DNA of 64,000 nt from Tetracentron sinense (Eukaryota > Streptophyta > Magnoliopsida > Trochodendrales > Trochodendraceae): NCBI GenBank assembly GCA_015143295.1, contig CM026556.1:17484547-17548546 (forward strand). Reading direction: 5' to 3'. A program made the position numbers and the translations under genes. A model generated the notes under the pieces. It did not search any database and had not been told where the DNA came from. It was given only the letters and a program-made list of their open reading frames with translations. Below are positions 1 to 11,144 of the stretch, piece after piece (position 1 is the stretch's first letter; each line of letters begins with the position of its first letter).

Positions 1-3000
1 AATTCAAGATATATCATTGGATTTTGCAAGGTTTTTTTACCGATTACAACCTGACATGCAACTAACTGATAACTCAAAATTTAGAAGTATCTCTCTAATG
101 GGAAACTAGATCAATTATCACTTAAATCTTATCTTATGAGGTGACTCAGAAAGATGATGTGGACTAGAGAGGAACCCCTCATGGCTAACCATATGGCCTG
201 TTGAGGGTTTGAGACATATAAACACTTGATGGGATGACTTCGGATGATCTTGCATCAATGGGTTTCTATGACCCTATATATAAAAGAGAGAAAGTCAAGG
301 GGTATTTCAAAATTTAGTTCGCAGTTCTTTTTGCTTATTTCCCACAATGTCCCATCTCAAGTTGAAACGCTCCTTTCCTAGCGAAGCTGAATGCCAAATG
401 AAGTTGGAACAAAGAGATCTAGCCAGGGGCAGCAACTTATTCCCCAGTTGTAAAGTAAGAGATCTACAAGGCCTAAAGCTATAGGGAGTCAGAACAATGA
501 GTTCTCGCCATAGTCTCTGGCGGACGCTCTCCACGACAATGAAAAAATCTAAGGTTTTTGTGTTAGGGTTCTCTATGTATTTTTCTGGTTTGATTGAAGG
601 TGAAAGAATTGAGATTTTCTGGGCTGAATCCGGTCCCTTCGAACTTCAAAGGCAGAAGAAGAGGGAGATGAGTATGGATTCGAACTCATGATAATGGTAA
701 TCTGTGTTTACCCATCAATCACTATTACTTGAGTTGATGGTTAGATGGATCTTACTGGGATTGAAACAGAGGATGTAAGAAATGCTTCTTTTCCATTAAT
801 GAGAATGATTTTTTTTCCTTTGGGTGTAGAACTTATGAAATTTGAAAGGCAAAAGTGGTCATGGTTGTTTTTGGTTTTTGAAGTGTTATGAAAACATACC
901 TACCTCTTGATTACCCTATTAAGTGATGTCTGAAGTAGATGGACCTTGCTTTTAATTTTGAGAATAACCAAATAACAGATATATACAAGTTCACCTGCAA
1001 GTCGCTCGCTAAAACTTGGAATTAGCAAGCAATCTTCTTGAGGTCAAGGGTGAGCTTGGGTTGCTTCACCCTGTGTTCAAAGCCATTAAGGTTTCTTGCC
1101 TACAACATGTTCAAAGTCAAATTAAAATTTGGATGCCCTTGTCACTTTCTGCGGCTGATTTTGTTTGATGTTCAATTGTAATACATGTGATGCTGTTTTG
1201 TATGTTGTTACTATTTACATCTCCTGGTAGCTCTGGAGATTGTATTCTTTTGTTCTTTCTTCACTGTTATCACTATTTATATTAAAATGAAGGAATAATA
1301 ACTCATTATGTGTACAAGATTATGCAATTCTGTGGCTAATGGTTGATGAGGTTCTGTTTTTTGTGGGGAGTTCTAGGCCAACTCCCTCTGCCATCCCACT
1401 TGCCCCTAAGATGGTAATTGTATGACAACTGTGGTGTGAGTTGTGACCCTGATGAATGGCTTGAGCTAAGCCAAAAATATTTTTAGTTTACACTCCATAT
1501 CACTTTATAAGTTTACATATTTAATGGTCTTGAATTAAATGAATCTAGGGAATTAATTTCAGGATTTTACATCATTTTTATTTTTCCAATCTGATATGGC
1601 CTTTTCCGGTACTTCTGTTTTCAACAGTTCTTCTTTAAAGGGGCTTATTTGGTGGAGACTTAATTTGATTATACAAGTGACTGCCCAAGAGAGCGCAGAG
1701 TCAGTTTGAACCATATTTCAATTGTTTTTCTTCAGCTTCTGTTTTGCCTTTTTTGGTTAATGTGGCTGAAAATATGTAGCTCTGAAATGGGATTTTTTTT
1801 CTGATCCTATTTATAATTCCAGAAACGAGTGAGCTTAGTATCGAGGGCTAAGTTTACCCGACAATTTGTAGAACTGTCCGCCCAAATCTGTGTAAGTTCA
1901 CTATCAAAGCAAGAGAGAAAGTGAACATACAGATTGATGGGATGGAAATTTGATTTTTCAAGTTTGTGTTAGGAAATAATGGGTGCAGTTGGGGGCCTAC
2001 TTAGATTTTATGTTCTTTTTTTCATTTGTTTTTGTAGGTTTTGACTTATTGCTTGGTGAACCCATAGTCCAGACCACCTACTGAGATTCTATTTTCTTTT
2101 TTTCATTTGTTTTTGTAGGTTTTGACTTATATTTTGGTTGAACCCAAAGACCAGCCCATATAAGTTCTCGAGAAACACATGCACAAAAGGTATGTTGTCA
2201 ATCTGTTTCTCTCAGACTTTAAAAATTGGCTTCTATATCCTATATTAGCTTTCATTGATTGATCGTTACAAAATTTATATAAGCTTGCTTTATTGCTTTG
2301 AAATATTAATATTTATTTTCTAATGAGGTAATCGTTCTCTATTAGGATAACAAATACTTATCTTGGTCTCACTTGTCACACTTCAAATACAAGATCGTCA
2401 TGATTAATTGTGAAGAGTTTGGAGGCTTGCATCACTTACAGTAACAAAAATATACGTATGAATATGGAAAATACAACGCACGCAAAACTTATTACATATG
2501 ACTATATGAGTTCATTGGGCACGAGTAATGTAAGCTCTAAAATGATTAAAGATGGGAAATTTAGAACTTTTAATGCATTATCCTTACGAAACTAAAGCCT
2601 ATTTTTGTTGCAAGTGTGGTGTAGTATTTGATGTGTTGAGTCATAAATACAGTACTCAATCGGCACGGTTATGACTTACTAATTTTGTTGGATGATCATT
2701 GGTGCTCAATTTAGAATTAGGATTAAGTGCCGCTTTTCTTTATTTTTATACATTTTTCAATTTGAGAACCTATTTTATATATTTGGTAGGACTTCTTTTT
2801 CATTTATTCCCCTCAAGTCCCATTTTAAACTCCCTTTATATATTTTGTAAGATTTCTTTTGCATTTAATTCCCTTCCCATTCTCTTATGTTCAAACTTCT
2901 CGTCGATTACATTCTCCAAGTAGTATTTTCGTCTTACTCGTGTCCACGTGCAACTAGCAATGTCCCAAGTGGGGCAATTTATGTGTCCTATTGGTACATG

Positions 3001-3157
3001 TGCTTTAGAATGTGTTAAAATGGATCACTTTTACATTCTCCGATTACCAGTTTCATCGTACAGGTCTCCAATACTTAATAAGAATATTGTCGATGAAAAA
3101 AAAATACTAATAAGAATACTAACATTCTCCAATTATCATAATAAGAATATTCAGTGT
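1..3157. other. No recognisable gene
   Basis: AT-rich sequence with only short open frames and no protein family I recognise. A stretch with a T-rich tract followed by GTAGGTTTTGACTTAT occurs twice (about 2012-2048 and 2095-2131), a local direct duplication. Nothing else in this stretch supports a gene or a named element. Confidence 0.6.
2008..2160. repeat. Local direct duplication, about 83-bp offset
   Basis: Two copies of a segment with TTCATTTGTTTTTGTAGG then TTTTGACTTAT, followed by related text ending in 'gaaccca', at 2012-2070 and 2095-2155. It is probably a small tandem duplication. No function is suggested. Confidence 0.6.
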
Positions 3158-3464
3158 GGTAAATACTAACTTTAGATAAATAATTAAAATAATATACCTC
3201 AATAAAACTAAGGATAGTGCTAACCGTAGATGCTAACTCTCTTTAGCACAAACACAAATACTTTGTGGTGGGGCCCACAATTTAGGTGTGTCGAACTTGT
3301 AAGAGTAGGACGTCCATAATCCTGCGAGTCTAGCTCAATCTTAAAAGTAATATTTTTTTATAATAATTCTATACAATAAAAATATTGCTCCCTTTAGTTT
3401 TATTGAGGTATATTATTTAATTTATTTTTATTATTTATCTAGTGTTAGTATTTAGTTTAGCGAG
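3158..3464. mobile_element. Long-TIR MITE, copy 1
   Basis: It is bounded by inverted repeats of about 55-60 bp. The left end is TAAATACTAAC..., passing through CCTCAATAAAACTAAGG. The right end is CCTTTAGTTTTATTGAGG, running to GTGTTAGTATTTAG. The core contains TTTAGCACAAACACAAATAC and a GTCGAACTTGTAAGAG tract. No unambiguous target duplication is visible, because each copy lies inside the larger tandem unit. Confidence 0.65.
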
Positions 3465-4074
3465 TTAATCAATGGTAACTAGATGTCTTGTTTGAGGGAA
3501 ATTCTCTTTTTAAGATTCGATCCAACTACAATCCTCTTCTTAGTTGTTGTACTTCTAGATATTATATTTTATATTCTTTATTTTTGCAAAAATTTTGATA
3601 TAGAAACTGATATTTTGATCTTTTTTTCATGTACAACTACACCTTGTGAGCTATAAGGAATGGGGCGTGAAAGATGACTTTTGCAAAAGGGCCACTTACC
3701 CTAAGCCTCAACTTGCTCTCGACTGCCCTTCTGCTTTTGCCTGTGTTGTTGTCGATGAATTCCCTTTGCTCTCGCCTTCATTAACAGTAAGTTTTATCAT
3801 TTTGTTTAATTGTTTTCTTATCTTGTTTTGTTAATAACAAGATTTTTTTATGATTTTTAAAGTAGATTTTTTCGCTAAGGTAGTTAATTACATCATTAAA
3901 ACTATATAAAAACTACGATGCAGAGCGAACAACTTATGTAAAGGACAATTAATTACATGTTTCACCTTGCTATCGGCTCACGGTAAGTCTCATCATTGTG
4001 ATTGGGTACTCAGATTTTTCATTGAAATTTTATTCGTGCTAATATGATTTTTTATGACTTAAATAATGTTATTT

Positions 4075-4253
4075 TTTGGAACTCGGGGTGTCCCCAACAC
4101 TTTAGGTCAGGACTAATCCCCGAGGGTGCAATGTGAGCCCATAACCCTCCACACCAGGTAAGCCCGGGTAAACCGGTGTAGGGCCAGCCCCAATGGAGGA
4201 GTGAGAAATGGAACCCAAGACCTCCCACTTGGGGAAAGGCCCAGGAACCGGTG
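4075..4253. other. GC-rich insertion, possibly SINE-like fragment
   Basis: About 175 bp of GC-rich sequence (ACTCGGGGTGTCCCC to GAAAGGCCCAGGAACCGG) sits between array segments that are contiguous in the neighbouring unit (compare 5590-5620). The text near CCCAAGACCTCCCACTTGG resembles the tRNA-derived part of some plant SINEs, but no clear A and B boxes or tail can be shown. Confidence 0.3.
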
Positions 4254-4254
4254 C

Positions 4255-4985
4255 TACTTTATCTAAGTTAATGGTATCGTTATAGAGTTGATAATCTAAT
4301 ATTTTAATAATTAAGTATTATTATAGAAAAAATATCACTTTTAGGATTTAGATGCGTGTAGACTCACAAGACCGTGAATGTCCCACTCTTACCAGTTCGA
4401 CAAACACCTAAGTTGTGGGCCCCATCAGCAGTGTTACCTAGGCACGTGGTACGGGTGCCAAGTGTCCAGGTGTCTAGGGGTGTTCGGCACGGCAAGTTCT
4501 GAAAATCCAAATACGGCGGCACGAACATACATATTTTTAAAAATGATTATATACTAAAAATGAGCTACAAGAAAGAAGAGAAGAGAGAGATGTACATATT
4601 GATTATTGTTGTTGCCGCTACTCTCTAGTAAAATTTCGTCTATGTTTCCAAAAAAAAAACACAAATTGACAAAAACAATCCTTGCAATTGTATTTTTAAA
4701 ATGATGTGGCATACTTGAAGCACCATGCGCCTAATCATAATGTTAATGTCACCATGACATGGTATAGGCACGTATCAAGGAGTGTCGTGTCGTGCCATGG
4801 AGTGTCGTGTCGTGTCCAAGTGTCGGTACGGCAAAATTTGGGAAAACTGAAGTGCCTAGGTAACACTGCCCATCAGAAAGTATTTGTGCTTGTGCTAAAA
4901 AGTGAAGATGGTTATGGCTAACACTTCTCTTAGTTTTATTTAGGTATATTATTTTTATTATTTATCCAGTGTTAGTATTTAGCTT
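4255..4985. mobile_element. Long-TIR MITE, copy 2, core inverted and split by a hAT MITE
   Basis: The outer right end reads like the other copies (TTTAGTTTTATTTAGGTATATT to GTGTTAGTATTTAGC). The core (4330-4428 and 4869-4920) is the reverse complement of the core in copies 1, 4, 6 and 7: it starts CACTTTTAGGATTTAGATGC and ends in TTGTGCTAAAAAG. The core is interrupted by the hAT element at 4429-4868. Confidence 0.6.
4429..4868. mobile_element. Non-autonomous hAT element (MITE), 440 bp
   Basis: Perfect terminal inverted repeats of 17 bp (CAGTGTTACCTAGGCAC at the left, its complement at the right) are flanked by an exact 8-bp target duplication, CCCATCAG (4421-4428 and 4869-4876). CAGTG ends and 8-bp duplications are the hAT hallmarks. 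No transposase is encoded. The interior has GTGTCGTGTCGTG-type short repeats. The empty site can be read from other copies of the host MITE. Confidence 0.9.
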
Positions 4986-5599
4986 AGCGAGTTAATTAAT
5001 GATCTCTAGATGTCTTGGTTAAGGGAAATTCCCTTCTAGGGACTCGATCCAAATACAATCCTCTTCTTAATTCTTGCACATATAGGTATTTTATTTTTAT
5101 ATTATTTATTTCTTTAAAAAATTTTGATGTAGAAACTGATATTTTGAATTTTTATTTATGTACAACTACACCTTGTGAGATATATGGGAAGAGGTGTGAA
5201 CGAGGACTTCTGCAAAAGGGTCACTTACCCTAGGCCTCAGCTTGCTCTCGGTTGCCCTTCTGCCTATGTTGCTGTCGATGAATACCCTTTGCTCTCGGCT
5301 TCACTAACGGTATGTTTTATCATTTTGTCTAATTCTTTTTTTTATTTTATTTTAAATAATATGATTTTTTTAAATTTCTAAAGTAGATTTCTTTCGTAAA
5401 GTAGTTAATTACACTGTTAAAACTATATGGAAACTACGATAGGGAATTAACAACTTCTAAAACGAACAATTAATTCCATATTTCACCTAGGTTTCGGCTT
5501 CACTTGCGTTACGTCTCACCGTTTTGATTGGGTACTCAAATTTTTCATTGAAATTTTGTTGTTGCTAATCTGATATTTTTTGGCTTAAATAATCTTACA

Positions 5600-5885
5600 T
5601 AATAAAAATATTCAGTGCTACTTTATCTAAGTTAATGGTATCGTTATAGAGTTAATAATCTAATATTTTAATAGTTTAGTATAGTTATAGAAAATGTATC
5701 ACTTTTAGGATTTAGATGCGTGTAGACTCACAGGGCCGTGGACATCCCACTCTTAATAGTTCGACAAACACCTAGGTTGTATGCCCCACCGCAAAGTATG
5801 TGTTTGTGCTAAAAAGAGAAGACATCTATGAGGTATATTATTTTTATTATTTATCTACTGTTAGTATTTAGCTTAGCGAGTTAAT
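5600..5885. mobile_element. Long-TIR MITE, copy 3, core inverted
   Basis: It is the same element with its core in the orientation of copy 2 (CACTTTTAGGATTTAGATGC through GCTAAAAAGAG). The right end, GTTAGTATTTAGC, is conserved. The left end is replaced by text shared with copy 2 (TACTTTATCTAAGTTAATGG), so copies 2 and 3 descend from one inverted ancestor. Confidence 0.6.
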
Positions 5886-6504
5886 CAATGATGACCTGAT
5901 GTCTTGTTGAAGGTAAATTCCCTTCTAGTGATTCGAGCCAAATACAATCCTCTTCGTAGTTCTTGTAGTTTTAGATATTATTTTTTTATATTATTTATTT
6001 CTTGAAATTTTTTAGATGCAGAATATGATATTTTGATTTTTTTTTTCATGTACAACCTCACCTTGTGAGCTATATGGAACGGGGTGTGAACGACGACTTC
6101 TGCAAAAGGGCCACAACTACCTTAGGCCTCAGCTTGCTCTCGGCTACCCTACTGCTTTTGCCAGTGTTGCTGTCGATGGATGCCCTTTGCTCTCGGCTTC
6201 ATTATCGGTATGTTTTATCATTTTGTTTAATTCTTTTCTTATTTTGATTTTTTAATAATATGATTATTTATTTATTTATTTCTAAAGTAGATTTCTTCGG
6301 TAAAGTAGTTAATTACACCATTAAAACTATATGGAAACTCCATCCAACTTCTAAAACGAACAATTAATTCCATGTTTCACCATTGTTTCGGATTCACTTG
6401 CGTTATGTCTCACCATTTTGATTGGGTACTTTTCATTGAAATTTTATTTTTGCTAATCTGATATTTATTGCTTAAATAATCTTACATAATAAGAATATTC
6501 AGTG

Positions 6505-6800
6505 TGCTAAATACTAACACTAGATAAATAAAATAATATACCTCAATAAAACTTAGGGGAGTGATAGCTATAGACACACTCTTTTTAGCAAAAGCACAAA
6601 TACTCTGGGGTGATGCCCACAACGTAGATATTTGTCGAACTGGTAAGAGTGAGACGTCTACGACCGTGCAAGTCTCGCTAAAATCCTAAAAGTAAGATTT
6701 TTTTATGTAATAATACTATATTATAAAAATCTTGCCCCCTTTAGTTTTATTGAGATAGATTATTTTTTTATTATTTATCTAGTGTTAGTATTTAGCTTAT
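6505..6800. mobile_element. Long-TIR MITE, copy 4
   Basis: A nearly complete copy, about 290 bp: GCTAAATACTAACACTAG at the left and TCTAGTGTTAGTATTTAGC at the right, with CCTCAATAAAAC / GTTTTATTGAG inside the arms. It gives the clearest view of the full terminal inverted repeat. Confidence 0.7.
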
Positions 6801-7029
6801 CGAGTTAATCAATGGTGACTAGATGTCTTGCTTTAGGTAAATTTCTTCTAAAGACTCGATCCAAATACAATCCTTGTCTTAGTTGTTATACTTTGAGGTA
6901 TTATATTTTATATTCTTTATTTCTTTAAAAAATTTGATGTAGAAAATGATATTTTGATCTTTTTTTCATGTACAACTACACCTTGTGAGCTATATTGAAC
7001 GGGGCGTGAACGAGGATATCTGCAAAAAG

Positions 7030-7265
7030 GCCACAAACTCACTCCTTTTAGCACATCCACAAATACTTTGTGGTGGGGCTCACAACTTAGGTATTTGTCG
7101 AATTGGTAAGAGTGGGACGTCCACGACCCTGCGAGTCTACATGCAGCTAATTTTTAAAAGTAATATTTTTTCTATAATAATACTATACTATAGAAAGATT
7201 GTTCTCTTTAGTTTTATTGAGGTATATTATTTTTATTATTTCTTGAGAGGTTGTAATTAGCTTAG
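7030..7265. mobile_element. Long-TIR MITE, copy 5, 5' truncated
   Basis: It begins inside the core (CACTCCTTTTAGCACATCC) directly after a shortened exon-like block. The left arm is missing. The right arm (TTTAGTTTTATTGAGGTATA) is present but ends in altered text before TTAGCTTAGCGAG. Confidence 0.55.
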
Positions 7266-7904
7266 CGAGTTAATCAATGGTGACTAGATGTCTTGCTTGA
7301 GGGAAATTCCCTTCTAAAGACTCGATCCAAATAGAATCCTCTGCTTAGTTCTTGTAATTTTAAGTATTATATTTTATATTCTTTATTTCTTCAAAATTTT
7401 TGATGTGGAAACCGATATTTTGATATTTTTTCATGTACAACTACACCTTGTGAGCTATATGGAATGGGGCGTGAACGAAGACTTCTGGAAAAGGGGCACT
7501 TACCTTACCCTAAGCCTCACATTGCTCTCTACTGCCCTTCTGCTCTTGCCTGTGTTGCTGTAAATCAGTGCCCTTTGCTCTCGGCTTCATTAACGGTAAT
7601 TTCTATCAAAACGTTTATTTCTTTTCTTATCTTGTTTATTTAATCATATAATTTTTTTATTAGTTCTAAAGTAGATTTCTTCGGTAAAGTTGTTAATTAC
7701 ACCATTAAAATTATATAGAAACTACGATGCAGAATTAACAAATTCTAAAATGGATATTTAATTCCATGTTTCACCTTACTTTCGACTTCACTTGCGTTAA
7801 GTCTCACCATTTTGATTGGGTACTTAAATTTTTCATTGAAAATTTATTCTTACTAATCTGATTTTGTATAGCTTAAATAATCTTACATAATAAGAATATT
7901 CAGA

Positions 7905-8205
7905 GCGCTAAATACTAACACTAGATAAATAATTAAAATTATATACCTGAATAAAACTAAGGGTAGTGCTTGCTATAGATGCCCATTTTTTTTAGCACAA
8001 GCACAAATACTCTGTGGTGAGGCTCACAACCTAGGTGTTTGTCGAACTGGTAAGAGTGTGATGTCCACGACCCTGCAAGTCTACATGCCGCTAATCCTTA
8101 AAAGTAATATTTTTTTCTATAATAATACTATATTATAGAAATATTGCTCTCTTTAGTTTTATTGAGGTATATTATTTTCATTATTTATCTATTGGTAATA
8201 TTTAG
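7905..8205. mobile_element. Long-TIR MITE, copy 6
   Basis: A complete copy with both arms (CGCTAAATACTAACACTAG at the left, TAATATTTAGCTTAG at the right). It lies immediately before the target site of the solo LTR at 8236. Confidence 0.65.
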
Positions 8206-8235
8206 CTTAGCGAGTTAATCAATGGTGACTAGATG

Positions 8236-11139
8236 TGTGACGACGCATAATTTTAATATAATAAAATTGGGGTTATTGATCCTTAACCGGGTTGAATTGT
8301 ACAAAAATTAATTAAATTTATGGGAAGTAGGTTTTTGTGTGGGACTGGGTTTGTACCGATAAAATTAAGTATTTTTCTTTGAAAATCACACACAGCGTGT
8401 CGGTCGACTATCGGGACAATTATTTGTCCTGCTGGTTTCGTCATACATCGATTCGCGTTGCCGCAGTGCAATCGGTGTTCAAAAACCCAGGAAATACGCG
8501 GGATCCAACATTTAGTAGGGTCCTCGGTATTTTCAGCCTATCCCAATGGAAATACGTGAATGAGAATGGAATGGATGGGGATGGGATTAGAATGGAGCGA
8601 GAGGGAGGTAGCCCTCAGTTCCGGGCTGAAAAGCTCGGAATTTTATGTTCGAATAAGCTTGGGTGATCAATCGTCGACTTGGACGATCGATCTCACTAGA
8701 TGCAAAAGCCGTGGGCGATCGATTGCCTGGTGTTTTGACGATCGATCGTAAGCATGTCAGAAGACCTGGGGGATTTCTAGACCCTCGACGATCGATCGTA
8801 GGGTGTGATGATCCTTGTACCTGGCAACCTAATTTGGGCTTCCATACGTGAAATGTGATGTGTTTGGATGCTTGTTAGGGCAATGGATGGATCCATTGGC
8901 CAAAATATGTCTCTTATGGGAATGACCTGTTATGATGTGATGTAATTTGTTATTTGTTGGGCATTGGACGGATCCATCGACCTGGATATTTTCCCTATCG
9001 GCACAACCTTGACATGATGTAATGTTATGGCGATGGTAGGGTCCATCGGCCTGGGAAAGTTCCACCTCGGAACAGTCTTTGTGTGATGTGACGTTAATGA
9101 AACATTTATGAGGCAATGAAAGGGTTCATCGGCTAGATCATGTTCCCTAGCGGAACGATATACTTCTGGACTTGGTCTACGGGTGCAAGGCCCAATTGGT
9201 TCAGTTATCCAAGCGAGGCTTAGGATAATTGAAGATTTACTATGGTTAGAAACTCTAATCAGTATAAGATGTTAGTCGTTAGTCCTGCGTGACTGATAGT
9301 TGAGAGTGGGTGGATTTATATCCATAAATCCTCTTTGACTAGGTCAAGAGTGGTGTGTTGCTAGTCCTCCGTGACTGATAGACGGGAGTGGGTGGATTTA
9401 TATCCATAGATCCTCTTTAACTAGGTTAGGAGTGGTGTGTTAGTCCTCCGTGATTGATAGTCGGGAGTGGGTACATTTATATCCATAGATCCTCTTTTAC
9501 TAGGTCTGGAGTGGTGTGTTGTTAGTCCTCCGTGACTGATAGCCGGGAGTGGGTGGAGTAATATCCCTAGATCCTCTTTGACGAGGTATGTAACTGATGG
9601 TCGGGAATGGGTGGAATACGATCCATAGATTCTCTTTGACTAGGTACGTGTTATCCATATATCCTCTTTGACTAGGTTTGGAGTGGTGACATTGTGTGAT
9701 CCTCCGTGACTGATAGTCGGGTGTGGGTGGATTTATATCTATAGATCCTCTTTGACTAGGTTAAGAGTGGTGTCTTGCTAGTCCTCCGTGACTGATAGTC
9801 GGGAGTGATTGGAGTAATATCCATAGATCCACTTTGATGAGGCACGTGAGTGATAGTCGGGAGTGGGTGGAATACTATCCATAGATCCTCTTTGACTTGG
9901 TACGTGACTGAACATTGGGCGTGGGTGGAGTGTTATCCATAGATCCTCTTTGAATAGGTCTGGAGTGGTGTCATTGTGTGGTCTTCCGTGACTGATAGTC
10001 GGGAGTGGGTGAATTTATATCCATAGATTGTCTTTGACTAGGTTAGGAGTGGTCGGTTGTTAGTCCTCCGTGACTAATAGTTAGGAGTGGGTGGAGTAAT
10101 ATTCATAGATCCTCTTTGTCGAGGTACATGACTGATAATCGGGATTAGTGGAATACTATCCATAGATCCCCTTTGACTAGGTACGTGACTGATCGTTGAA
10201 AGTGGGTTGAGTGTTATCCTTAGATCCTGTTTGGCTAGGTCTGGAGTGGTGACATTGTGTGGTCATCTGTGACTGATAGTCGGGAGTGGGTGGATTTATA
10301 TCCATAGATCCTCTTTGACTAGGTCAGGAGTGGTGGTGTGGTTTAATCCTTTGTGACTGATAGTTGGGCGTGGGTGAAATGATATGCATAGATCCTCTTT
10401 AACTAGGTCAGGGTTGAGTTGGATTGTTGTATGATCTTGTATTGAGTCTAAAGACTCAAGGTATGGTTTGAATGAACATGAGCCTGATCGATTGATAGCT
10501 GAGTCTGTGAACTTAGGGATAGAGGGTGTATGCCGGTGAAGGCCTGGTCGATCGAGTCTGTGGACTCAAGAATAGAGAGTGAGCGGTTATCTGGAACGGT
10601 AAGCTGGTGTTGTGAACACTGTTGATATTGGATGAAATTGATGGATGAGAAATAATATGAGGTTGGAAACCTCGGTTAGAGTGAAATTGCTCATGGTGAC
10701 CTCGGGTCACGATTTACGATATTATTTATTATTGTAACATAGAAATTGATCGGTATTATTATATCATTTTAATATGTATTATTATGTGCGAAATAGTCTA
10801 GATGGCTGTGGAATTTGCTAGGCTCTACAGCTCACCCTTCATTTTATGTCTTCAGATTCTAAAGCGGTTGTCGATTGGCAAGGAGCTACGCATGATAAAT
10901 TTTGGGAAGTGTACCGGCGTAATTGTGGCGCAAAAAGTAAAAGCTACTTTAGCCAGTGAGGCAATGCATTTGTTGATAATGGGTTATTTTGATGACCGGT
11001 TGTTATTGCTTATGTAAGCTCAGAAGAAATGTTAAAAATTTACGTATTTTCACGGGTAAAGTCTTCCGCATGCGTGGTTATGACGAACGGGCACGCGTCT
11101 CGGAACTTTATTCCTTAGGCGCGGGTTCGGGGCATCACA
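8236..11139 (+). mobile_element. Solo LTR, TGTGACGAC family, internally deleted
   Basis: It starts TGTGACGACGC and ends GGGGCATCACA. Both sides are flanked by AGATG (8231-8235 and 11140-11144), an exact 5-bp target duplication, so a complete element inserted here and recombined to one LTR. Compared with the relative at 12516-14461, about 860 bp are missing at 8548/8549 (12840-13700 in the relative), including the TATA box. Orientation is taken from that relative's promoter. No coding capacity. The superfamily is not provable from an LTR alone; 5-bp duplication and TG...CA ends fit LTR retrotransposons in general. Confidence 0.85.
9262..10430 (+). repeat. Minisatellite inside the solo LTR, unit about 80-90 bp
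   Basis: About 13 imperfect tandem copies of a unit holding GTGACTGATAGTCGGGAGTG, then GGGTGGATTTATATCCATAG and ATCCTCTTTGACTAGGT. Unit length varies because some copies lack parts, giving a mixed short/long pattern. The related LTR at 12516 is truncated just before the corresponding point (14461). Confidence 0.85.
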
Positions 11140-11144
11140 AGATG

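Larger units (their letters stand above)
3158..8235. repeat. Degenerate tandem array, unit about 0.9-1 kb (left part)
   Basis: The same order of blocks recurs. Block 1 is exon-like, beginning near CACCTTGTGAG and ending CATTAACGGTAAG, at about 3630-3800, 5160-5320, 6050-6215, 6975-7025 (cut short) and 7440-7600. Block 2 (TTTCACCTTGCTATCGGCTT-like, then GTAAGT or similar) lies at about 3950, 5470, 6360 and 7760. Each is followed by a long-TIR MITE. Block 1 reads as a conserved-looking peptide containing FCKRATYP and ALGCPSAF in most copies but has no ATG-to-stop gene structure, and I do not recognise it. Copies differ by many substitutions, so the array is old. Confidence 0.75.
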
